Shown here piece by piece: positions 1 to 5,410 of a stretch of DNA of 6,165 nucleotides (position 1 is the stretch's first letter; every line of letters begins with the position of its first letter). This DNA is from Mucilaginibacter sp. Lineage in GTDB: Bacteria; Bacteroidota; Bacteroidia; Sphingobacteriales; Sphingobacteriaceae. Below the pieces are notes generated by a model. That model had not been told where the DNA came from, searched no databases, and saw nothing but the letters and a program-made list of their open reading frames with translations. The stretch covers positions 1 to 6,165 of the forward strand of contig JAICXZ010000211.1 in the NCBI GenBank assembly GCA_025934475.1, in the 5' to 3' direction. Made by a program: the position numbers and the translations under genes.

Positions 1-475
1 CCATAATGTGGCCGCTGTTCAGTTTATCCACGTACATATCCTCGCTCACCTGTTTATTGAAACCCGAGATAAGGGTTGAGCCCTGGTCAGCTTCTATTAC
101 ATACCACATTTCGGTCTTACCGAAAGAGTTGTGACGGACTTTCGCTAATTCATCATTGGGATGCACCTGGATAGACAAATCGTCGTTCGCATCGATAAAT
201 TTTACCAGCAGCGGGAAAGTATTGCCAAAATGCTCGTATACCTTCTTCCCCACCAGGCTGTCTTTATGCTTTTCGAGCAAATCGGCCAGCGATTCCCCCT
301 CCAGCGGACCATTGGCCACAACGGAAACATCCGATTTAACACCAGATATTTCCCAGGTTTCACCACAATTGGGCAGACTGCCAAAATCTTTGTGCAAATA
401 GGTTTTGATTTTTTGGCCGCCCCAGATTTTGTCTTTAAAGATGGTTTTGAATTTTAAAGGATAGAGTGCTGACAT
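1..475 (-). CDS. manA: Mannose-6-phosphate isomerase, class I (5' part; 3' end outside window)
   Basis: This is the N-terminal 158 residues of a type I phosphomannose isomerase, the zinc enzyme that interconverts mannose 6-phosphate and fructose 6-phosphate in the cytoplasm. I translated it by hand from an ATG at 475-473; the frame stays open to base 1. It starts MSALYPLKFKTIFKDKIWGG, the usual opening of the short bacterial (Bacillus ManA-like) group. GETWEIS lies at residues 38-44. The metal-site motif QVHPND at 103-108 supplies Gln103 and His105 as expected zinc ligands, and GKTEMWYVI at 119-127 supplies Glu122. Family members are about 315-325 residues long, so roughly half is missing. 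It lies 29 bases beyond the ancestral stop of the hicA remnant, on the same strand, with an AT-rich leader and no clear Shine-Dalgarno sequence. Family assignment is very secure. Confidence 0.95.
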   Translation of the reverse strand, partial: MSALYPLKFKTIFKDKIWGGQKIKTYLHKDFGSLPNCGETWEISGVKSDVSVVANGPLEGESLADLLEKHKDSLVGKKVYEHFGNTFPLLVKFIDANDDLSIQVHPNDELAKVRHNSFGKTEMWYVIEADQGSTLISGFNKQVSEDMYVDKLNSGHIM

Positions 476-490
476 GTGAGATAGATATAA

Positions 491-498
491 TAAATATA
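491..498 (-). promoter_or_regulatory. Possible -7 promoter element for manA
   Basis: On the minus strand this reads TATATTTA, a 7-of-8 match to the Bacteroidota -7 consensus TAnnTTTG, and lies 15 bases before the manA start codon. A TTG (minus strand of 522-524) is 23 bases further upstream, slightly far for a -33 box. The stretch is very AT-rich, so a chance match is quite possible. Confidence 0.3.
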
Positions 499-504
499 TA
501 AGTA

Positions 505-691
505 TTAAATAACTGGGATTTCAAGTTGTTTGCAGATTTTCTTGCAAAGTAAGTTGTCTAGTTCCTGATGACGGCCGACCGCTGTTTGCTTCTGGCTCTT
601 CGGATTTATTATAGATTGCATGATTAGCACCCTCACGTAATAGCTGGCAACCGTGCTTTTCTATGTGTTTTATTAAGGCAGAGCGCTTCAT
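505..691 (-). pseudogene. hicA: Frameshifted HicA-family toxin (mRNA interferase) remnant
   Basis: HicA toxins are small dsRBD-fold ribonucleases that cleave mRNA. The ATG at 691-689 opens a frame with HicA features: MKRSALIKHIEKHG, then LLREGANHAIY at residues 17-27, with the conserved active-site His at 24. After codon 27 this frame loses similarity and stops at a TGA (523-521), giving a 56-residue product. If one base is skipped at about 609-610, the next frame reads INPKSQKQTAV, then GRHQELDNLLCKKICKQLEI and PVI, with a TAA at 507-505. This is the normal HicA C-terminus, and the rebuilt protein has 61 residues, the usual length. The footprint of 187 bases equals 62 codons plus one, so this is a +1 insertion. 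The family's usual Pro before Arg-His is Gly here. The start overlaps the hicB stop (TAATG). A sequencing error is the main alternative to a true pseudogene. Confidence 0.85.
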
Positions 692-906
692 TAAATCAGT
701 TCAAGCTCTTCCTTAATAATTGATTTTCCTGAATATTCCTTTTCGGTGAGCTCTTTATTAGTATCCAGCAGCAATCGTAACGCATCAAGTAAATTCTCTT
801 TTACCTCTTCGATAGTTAAACCTTGCGATATGGCGGCGGGGAACTCTTCTATTTGGCCTACAAACCAACCGTTCTCGCCTTTTTCGATAACTGCAGTCAA
901 CTTCAT
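691..906 (-). CDS. hicB: HicB-family antitoxin (type II toxin-antitoxin), short form
   Basis: This 71-residue protein is a HicB-like antitoxin, expected to bind and neutralise the HicA RNase in the cytoplasm. It starts MKLTAVIEKGENGWFVGQIE, followed by EFPAAISQGLTIEEVKENL. That is the typical partial RNase-H-like HicB fold: a first strand, the W-F-V-G strand, a P-x-x-x-S-Q-G turn and the E-E-V-x-x-N-L helix. The C-terminal tail (IIKEELELI) is acidic, and there is no room for the helix-turn-helix or ribbon-helix-helix DNA-binding domain of longer HicB proteins, so autoregulation by this protein is uncertain. hicB precedes hicA here, the reverse of the E. coli hicAB order but common elsewhere. 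Its TAA overlaps the hicA ATG by one base, suggesting translational coupling. The frame is intact while the partner toxin is frameshifted. Confidence 0.9.
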   Translation of the reverse strand: MKLTAVIEKGENGWFVGQIEEFPAAISQGLTIEEVKENLLDALRLLLDTNKELTEKEYSGKSIIKEELELI

Positions 907-910
907 AGTT

Positions 911-918
911 CAAAAATA
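911..918 (-). promoter_or_regulatory. Possible -7 promoter element for hicBA, very close to the start codon
   Basis: The minus strand reads TATTTTTG, an exact match to TAnnTTTG, ending four bases before the hicB ATG. If used, transcription would begin at or next to the start codon, giving a leaderless message. The -33 position would fall inside the icd terminator hairpin, and no well-spaced TTG or TTTG is seen there; the nearest TTTG ends 12 bases upstream. Read-through from icd is the alternative source of hicBA mRNA. Confidence 0.3.
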
Positions 919-931
919 ACCATTATCCAAC

Positions 932-962
932 AAAAAACCCATTTGGTTCGCAAATGGGTTTT
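932..962 (-). terminator. Intrinsic terminator of icd
   Basis: A perfect 12-bp stem pairs AAAACCCATTTG (934-945) with CAAATGGGTTTT (951-962) around a five-base loop. Read on the minus strand, the hairpin is followed by a run of T (complement of 932-937), the arrangement of a Rho-independent terminator. It begins 22 bases beyond the icd stop codon and separates icd from hicB. The arms are symmetric A/T-rich at the base, so weak bidirectional action is possible, but no plus-strand gene ends here. Confidence 0.85.
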
Positions 963-984
963 GTATCTGTTAGAAGAAGATTAA

Positions 985-2214
985 TTATTTACCCAATTTC
1001 TTCTTTAAGTTCTCATCGATAGCCTCAAGGAACTCTTCGGTATAAAGGAAATCTTTACCATGCTCAACCTTCGGTTTGATGGTAATAGCCAAATCCTTAG
1101 TCATTTTACCGCTTTCAACAGTTTCGATACAAACCTGCTCAAGGGTTTTGCAGAAGTTGATTAATTCTTTGTTATTGTCCAGCAAACCTCGGAATTCCAA
1201 ACCACGTGTCCATGCGAAGATGGAAGCAATCGGGTTGGTTGAGGTTGGTTTACCAGCCTGGTGATCGCGATAGTGACGGGTAACCGTACCATGTGCAGCT
1301 TCGGCTTCCATAGTCTTGCCATCAGGTGTAACCAATGTTGAGGTCATCAAACCTAATGAACCAAAGCCCTGTGCTACAGTGTCCGACTGTACGTCGCCAT
1401 CGTAGTTTTTACATGCCCATACAAAGTTACCATGCCATTTCAAGGCAGAAGCAACCATATCGTCGATGAGGCGGTGCTCATAGGTCAATTGGTTAGCTTC
1501 AAATTCCAGTTTAAATTCATTTTCATATATCTCCTGGAAAATATCTTTAAAACGGCCATCATATTTTTTCAGGATGGTATTTTTAGTCGATAAATATAAA
1601 GGCCATTTCTTCAGCAAAGCCTGGTTAAAGCAGGCACGTGCAAAGCCTTTGATCGATTCGTCAGTATTGTACATTGCCAATGCAACGCCATCGCCTTTAA
1701 AGTTAAATACTTCGAACGACTGCTCAGGGCCGCCGTCTTCTGGAGTGAAGGTGATAGTGAGTTTACCTTTGCCTTTGGTTAAAAAGTCGGTAGCACGATA
1801 CTGATCGCCGAAAGCGTGACGGCCGATGCAGATAGGTGCTGTCCAATTGGGCACCAGGCGAGGCACGTTCGACATCACGATCGGCTCGCGGAAAACAGTC
1901 CCGTCCAATATATTACGGATAGTACCATTCGGCGACTTCCACATGTGCTTCAGGCCAAACTCTTCAACACGAGCCTCATCGGGTGTGATGGTGGCACATT
2001 TGATACCAACACCATATTGCTTAATGGCGTTTGCAGCATCAATAGTAACCTGGTCATCCGTCTCATCGCGGTGTTCAATACCCAGGTCATAATACTTAAT
2101 ATCCAGATCGAGATAAGGAAATATCAGCTTGTCTTTAATGAATTTCCAGATGATGCGGGTCATCTCATCCCCGTCCAGTTCAACTACGGGATTTGCTACT
2201 TTGATTTTTGACAT
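985..2214 (-). CDS. icd: NADP-dependent isocitrate dehydrogenase (eukaryote-like homodimeric type)
   Basis: This 409-residue enzyme oxidatively decarboxylates isocitrate to 2-oxoglutarate with NADP+ in the TCA cycle. Length and sequence match the eukaryotic cytosolic IDH1-like subfamily rather than the E. coli Icd type. The substrate loop KSPNGTIRN is at residues 93-101, with Ser94 and Arg100; Arg109 follows. [14 protein letters not shown] at 131-144 carries Arg132 and Tyr139, which coincide with human IDH1 numbering. [16 protein letters not shown] places the catalytic Lys at 211. YDGDVQSD at 271-278 supplies the metal-binding Asp274 and Asp278. [10 protein letters not shown] at 307-316 is the NADP 2'-phosphate site (Arg313, His314). 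All active-site residues are present, so it should be functional. The [20 protein letters not shown] start is canonical for the family. The gene is monocistronic by appearance, with a terminator directly downstream and a divergent AT-rich region upstream. Confidence 0.98.
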   Translation of the reverse strand: MSKIKVANPVVELDGDEMTRIIWKFIKDKLIFPYLDLDIKYYDLGIEHRDETDDQVTIDAANAIKQYGVGIKCATITPDEARVEEFGLKHMWKSPNGTIRNILDGTVFREPIVMSNVPRLVPNWTAPICIGRHAFGDQYRATDFLTKGKGKLTITFTPEDGGPEQSFEVFNFKGDGVALAMYNTDESIKGFARACFNQALLKKWPLYLSTKNTILKKYDGRFKDIFQEIYENEFKLEFEANQLTYEHRLIDDMVASALKWHGNFVWACKNYDGDVQSDTVAQGFGSLGLMTSTLVTPDGKTMEAEAAHGTVTRHYRDHQAGKPTSTNPIASIFAWTRGLEFRGLLDNNKELINFCKTLEQVCIETVESGKMTKDLAITIKPKVEHGKDFLYTEEFLEAIDENLKKKLGK

Positions 2215-2246
2215 AACAGGTATTCGTGTTTTTACGTAAAAGGGCT

Positions 2247-2254
2247 CAAATATA
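2247..2254 (-). promoter_or_regulatory. Probable -7 promoter element for icd
   Basis: The minus strand reads TATATTTG, an exact TAnnTTTG match, 32 bases upstream of the icd ATG, which predicts a leader of about 25 bases. The nearest TTG upstream (complement of 2270-2272) leaves a 15-base spacer, shorter than usual for a -33 box. The position in the divergent intergenic region fits a real promoter. Confidence 0.5.
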
Positions 2255-2334
2255 AAAATTTGACATTAGCAATTGTATTAAATAAAATATTCAGAATGTC
2301 AAAAACATAATTAAACAATTAGTTCGTTTTTGTA

Positions 2335-2364
2335 TTGTTTTGTAGAAGATTGAACTTATTTTTA
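2335..2364 (+). promoter_or_regulatory. Possible promoter for the outer-membrane protein gene
   Basis: A TTG at 2335-2337 and TATTTTTA at 2357-2364 (7 of 8 to TAnnTTTG) are separated by 19 bases, a good Bacteroidota -33/-7 spacing. The start codon is 62 bases further on. Two TTTTGTA copies (2328-2334 and 2338-2344) repeat at ten-base spacing across the -33 area. The 212-base divergent region 2215-2426 is otherwise AT-rich and shows no small gene or strong hairpin. Confidence 0.35.
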
Positions 2365-2426
2365 TAAAATTGCTGGCATAAGAAAATCTTGTGCCCTTAC
2401 AGTAACATCAGCCCCTGATTATAAAT

Positions 2427-3137
2427 ATGAAGAAATTTACTTTACGCCTTACGCTCCTGACTTTGCTTACCTGCTTTTCGGCACTGGCGTCAAAGGCGCA
2501 AAACGGCTACGATTTTTCACAGTATGATCTGGGTGCATCGCTGAATTTTAATTCGTTTTATGGAGATACGCAAACTTCAAAAAGCACCAATTCGGCCAGT
2601 TTTAATTTCACTTATAACCAAACAGCTTTCCTGAACTACATCTTTGAGTTACAGGTGGGTAAGTTAATGGGGGGCGATTCTACCAAAGATTACCTTGGAC
2701 GACAATTTACAACCGATTATCATTATTTCGCTTTCAGGATACAGTTGCAGGCTGGGGAGATAATGGACTATTCGCGCAGCAAATTCATGAACGCCCTAAA
2801 GAATTTCTATGTAGGCGGTGGTCTGGGCATGGTTTACAGTAATGTCACCAACATTAATCGCTATTCCATCCAGTACATAGGATTTTACACACCCGGTGTC
2901 GACAAAGCCAGCCAGTTGTTCTTTCCTGCCAGGATCGGATACGAATTCAAACTCTTCAATAAAAACCAACGCCCCGACGTTAAGATTGATATTGGCTATC
3001 AATACAATATCATATTTGGCGATAACATTGATGGCTTTAAAGCAGGTTCTCACAACGACGCGGTCGGACAATTTACTGTCGGGATGAAGTTCTCGGTCGG
3101 AGGTGTGACTTCTTACCGCAAAGAGATCACCTGGTAG
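2427..3137 (+). CDS. Secreted protein, probable outer-membrane beta-barrel
   Basis: This 236-residue protein is not one I can name. It has a clear signal peptide: basic MKKFTLR, a hydrophobic stretch to about residue 20, and probable cleavage at SKA-Q (24/25). A Cys at 16 lies within the hydrophobic core, but LLTC is not a convincing lipobox. The mature part is rich in Tyr, Phe, Asn and Gly with alternating polar and hydrophobic strands, for example FYVGGGLGMVY, FPARIGYEFKLF, VKIDIGYQYNIIFG and GQFTVGMKFSVGG. Aromatic residues sit at strand ends and turns are polar, as expected for an outer-membrane barrel of about 8-10 strands. It lacks a C-terminal Phe but ends in Trp. No catalytic motif is visible. 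It is divergent from icd and 107 bases before the carboxypeptidase gene. The localisation is inferred; the function is unknown. Confidence 0.8.
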   Translation: MKKFTLRLTLLTLLTCFSALASKAQNGYDFSQYDLGASLNFNSFYGDTQTSKSTNSASFNFTYNQTAFLNYIFELQVGKLMGGDSTKDYLGRQFTTDYHYFAFRIQLQAGEIMDYSRSKFMNALKNFYVGGGLGMVYSNVTNINRYSIQYIGFYTPGVDKASQLFFPARIGYEFKLFNKNQRPDVKIDIGYQYNIIFGDNIDGFKAGSHNDAVGQFTVGMKFSVGGVTSYRKEITW

Positions 3138-3186
3138 TATTGGCAAATAAGTGATAAGCACCTTCTTTGTAAATAAGGCGCGATAA

Positions 3187-3219
3187 TTTGTAATATCGCC
3201 GGCCGTCAGTTTATATTTA
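3187..3219 (+). promoter_or_regulatory. Possible promoter for the S10 carboxypeptidase gene
   Basis: TTTG at 3187-3190 and TATATTTA at 3212-3219 (7 of 8 to TAnnTTTG) are 21 bases apart, a plausible Bacteroidota -33/-7 pair. The start codon lies 25 bases downstream. A short hairpin (GCGATA 3180-3185 with TATCGC 3194-3199) overlaps the -33 box. It has no T-tract, so it is not a convincing terminator for the preceding gene. Confidence 0.3.
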
Positions 3220-3244
3220 CGTTCTCATAATTAAACTGATCGTA

Positions 3245-4771
3245 ATGAAGAACCTTTTACTCTCTCTTATCGGGGCCTGTTTTATTGTTTGCTCGGCTAC
3301 CGCGCAAAACACTCAGCAGCCACAGCCTCCTAAAAACACGCAAAAAATATCGTCAGGACGCATGGTGCACACCGACACGACCGTGGTAACACATCATACC
3401 GTAACCATTAAGGGACAAGCTGTATCCTATACAGCTACTGCCGGCATGATGCCAATTTGGGATGAAGATGGCCGCCCTACCGCTGGCGTGTTTTACACCT
3501 ACTACGAGCGCGACAATGTAGCTGATAAAGCTAATCGTCCTTTAGTTATCTCTTTTAATGGCGGCCCGGGCACGCCTTCAGTTTGGATGGAGTTGGGCTA
3601 CACCGGCCCGCGTATGCTGAACGCCGACGATGAAGGATACCCATTGCAGCCCTACGGATTCAAGGAAAATCAGAATTCGATACTGGACGTTGCCGATATA
3701 GTTTATGTGGACCCAGTGAATACGGGCTACTCAAGACCTGTATCGCCAGAAATACCTAAAACCAATTTCTTCGGTGTTAACGAAGACATCAAATACCTGG
3801 CCGATTGGATCAATACTTTCGTCACCCGCGAAAACCGTTGGGCATCGCCAAAATTCCTGATCGGCGAAAGCTATGGCACAACCCGTGTATCCGGATTAGC
3901 GCTGGCATTGCAGGATAACGAATGGATGTATTTGAATGGCGTTATCCTGGTATCACCTACAGATTTGGGTATCGAACGCCAGGGCCCCGTTGGCGAGGCG
4001 CTGAGTCTCCCCTATTTTGCAGCCACAGCGTGGTATCATAAAAAATTGCCGGCCGATCTACAGTCGAAAGATCTGACAGCCGTTTTGCCCGAAGTTGAAG
4101 ATTTTACTGTCAACCAATTCATACCGGCGCTGAGCAAGGCAGGCTCCTTGGATGATGAACAGAAGAAGGCTATTGCAGCCAAAGTTGCCCGCTATAGTGG
4201 ACTATCAGAAAAAGTGGTGTTGGACCACAACCTGGTGATTGGCTACGATGTGTTCTGGAAAGAATTACTGCGCGACCAGGGCTATACCATTGGCAGGCTC
4301 GACTCCCGATACAGGGGAATTGACCGCCAGGCAGCAGGCGAAGGTCCCGACTACAATGCCGAGCTGACTGCCTGGCTGCAGGAGTTTACCCCTGCAATCA
4401 ATATTTACATGCGCAGCGAGCTGAATTACAAGACTGATCTGAAATATAATATGTTCGGTAATGTATGGCCGTGGGACAACAAGGACGATCATACCGGCGA
4501 GAATTTGCGGCAGGCTATTGCTCAAAATCCAAACTTACATCTGCTGGTACAATCCGGCTATTTTGATGGTGCATGCGATTATTTCAACGCCAAATACAGC
4601 ATGTGGCAAATGGATCCAAGTGGTAGACTGAAAGATCGCCTGAAGTGGGAAGGCTATAAAAGCGGGCACATGCTTTACCTGCGCAAAGAAGATTTGGCAA
4701 CGGCAACCGAAAACTTAAGGAAATTTATTTTAGGCTCGATACCTAAAGCTGGTCAGCCTGCTAAATATTAA
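3245..4771 (+). CDS. Exported serine carboxypeptidase, peptidase family S10
   Basis: This 508-residue alpha/beta-hydrolase of MEROPS family S10 is predicted to remove C-terminal amino acids from peptides outside the inner membrane. A signal peptide covers residues 1-20, with likely cleavage at SATA-Q, followed by a short Gln/Pro-rich linker (21-30). The family block NGGPG is at 105-109, where the backbone helps form the oxyanion hole. DIVYVDPVNTGYSRP follows at 151-165. The nucleophile elbow is GESYGT with Ser209. The acid is most likely Asp441 in SGYFDGACD, and the base is His475 in GYKSGHMLY. The triad is therefore complete and correctly ordered. Length is normal for bacterial S10 proteins. 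The usual NGGPGSSS is NGGPGTPS here. The ATG at 3245 fits the signal peptide, with no Shine-Dalgarno sequence. Substrate preference cannot be read from the sequence. Confidence 0.93.
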   Translation: MKNLLLSLIGACFIVCSATAQNTQQPQPPKNTQKISSGRMVHTDTTVVTHHTVTIKGQAVSYTATAGMMPIWDEDGRPTAGVFYTYYERDNVADKANRPLVISFNGGPGTPSVWMELGYTGPRMLNADDEGYPLQPYGFKENQNSILDVADIVYVDPVNTGYSRPVSPEIPKTNFFGVNEDIKYLADWINTFVTRENRWASPKFLIGESYGTTRVSGLALALQDNEWMYLNGVILVSPTDLGIERQGPVGEALSLPYFAATAWYHKKLPADLQSKDLTAVLPEVEDFTVNQFIPALSKAGSLDDEQKKAIAAKVARYSGLSEKVVLDHNLVIGYDVFWKELLRDQGYTIGRLDSRYRGIDRQAAGEGPDYNAELTAWLQEFTPAINIYMRSELNYKTDLKYNMFGNVWPWDNKDDHTGENLRQAIAQNPNLHLLVQSGYFDGACDYFNAKYSMWQMDPSGRLKDRLKWEGYKSGHMLYLRKEDLATATENLRKFILGSIPKAGQPAKY

Positions 4772-4833
4772 TTTGATATTCGGTTTGCCAAACTATCGTG
4801 GTAAATTAGTGTTGATTTATAAAACCATTTATC

Positions 4834-5268
4834 ATGAGCGCCAAAAGACCATATCCCGAGTTCGACAACGAGGATGACGACAGGGATGCCTACCTCAAAA
4901 ATAGCCTGGGCGAAGAATCAGCTGCTGAAGACCTGGCTTACAATGAGGAAGACGATAGCTTTGAATACGATGTGGAAAGCGAAGATCCGGACTATGATCA
5001 TCCTGATCCGTATAAAACTTCGGTAAAAAATGGCGCTGATTTTGATTCAACCTACGACGAAGCCAACCCATATGCAGTTGATGAATATATACCAGACGAG
5101 TCGCTGGAGACAGATGTTAACGATTTGGGTATGCACATCGACACAGGGAAGATCGTGAGAGTTGACCCTACAGACAGGATCATATCCAGAACACCGGAGG
5201 ATAGCCGGCCAGATTTGGATGAGGAAGGATATCCGGTTAATGATACCCCCAAGAAGGTGAAGAAATGA
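4834..5268 (+). CDS. Highly acidic hypothetical protein
   Basis: I do not recognise this 144-residue protein. By my count 44 of 144 residues are Asp or Glu (about 31%) against 15 Lys or Arg, so it is strongly anionic. Acid runs concentrate in residues 9-55 (NEDDDRD, NEEDDSFEYD, EDPDYDHPDPY), and Tyr and Pro recur. There is no signal peptide, membrane segment, Cys or obvious enzyme motif, and the first two thirds look disordered. The middle to C-terminal part, about residues 95-125 (LGMHIDTGKIVRVDPTDRII), is the least biased and could be a short folded or binding segment. The tail is basic (KKVKK). The gene starts 62 bases after the carboxypeptidase stop. The consistent amino-acid bias and its conventional placement favour a real gene over a chance frame. 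A cytoplasmic location is inferred; the function is unknown. Confidence 0.8.
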   Translation: MSAKRPYPEFDNEDDDRDAYLKNSLGEESAAEDLAYNEEDDSFEYDVESEDPDYDHPDPYKTSVKNGADFDSTYDEANPYAVDEYIPDESLETDVNDLGMHIDTGKIVRVDPTDRIISRTPEDSRPDLDEEGYPVNDTPKKVKK

Positions 5269-5304
5269 CCCCGATTCCATCGAGGCTCATAACACCAACC
5301 CCAT

Positions 5305-5360
5305 AAAAAAACGAGGAGAAACCATTTCAACCAGTTATGCTGGATGAAATTTCTCCTCGT
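5305..5360 (-). terminator. Intrinsic terminator of the GH30 gene, long imperfect hairpin
   Basis: A 10-bp stem pairs ACGAGGAGAA (5311-5320) with TTCTCCTCGT (5351-5360). It continues, after a three-base bulge, with ATTTCA/TGAAAT (5324-5329 with 5345-5350), then a mismatch and CCA/TGG closing a seven-base loop. Read on the minus strand, the hairpin is followed directly by seven T (complement of 5305-5311). It lies about 50 bases past the stop codon of the GH30 gene. On the plus strand no T-tract follows, so it does not look like an efficient terminator for the acidic-protein gene, although that gene converges on it. Confidence 0.85.
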
Positions 5361-5410
5361 ATGTCTTCATAACCGTCCGGCCAGAAGTCAGCAGCAATGT
5401 TTCATATCTA

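Noticed and set aside
156..457. Two plus-strand open frames of 81 and 98 residues and a minus-strand frame of 60
   Set aside because: They overlap the clear manA coding sequence on the minus strand in other frames and have no recognisable features.
476..540. AT-rich stretch as an attachment site or replication feature
   Set aside because: Most of it is accounted for by the hicA remnant's 3' end and the manA leader; no repeats or recombination sites were seen.
1816..2211. 131-residue plus-strand open frame, and three shorter ones (1076-1264, 1574-1804, 1826-2092)
   Set aside because: They lie wholly antisense to icd, whose protein is conserved throughout, and their translations show no domain-like pattern.
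2796..3161. 121-residue minus-strand frame opposite the outer-membrane protein gene, and a 63-residue plus-strand frame inside it
   Set aside because: Shadow frames. The 236-residue plus-strand product has a signal peptide and barrel-like strands, which these lack.
3180..3199. Hairpin GCGATA/TATCGC as a terminator for the outer-membrane protein gene
   Set aside because: The stem is only six base pairs with an eight-base loop, and no T-tract follows on the plus strand.
4265..4525. 86-residue minus-strand frame opposite the carboxypeptidase gene
   Set aside because: It lies entirely within a conserved S10 coding region and has no features of its own.
5047..5330. Minus-strand open frames of 77 and 92 residues opposite the acidic-protein gene
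   Set aside because: They are the complement of the acidic gene; the longer one starts inside the terminator hairpin. The Trp/Phe-rich start is a by-product of that sequence, not a signal peptide.
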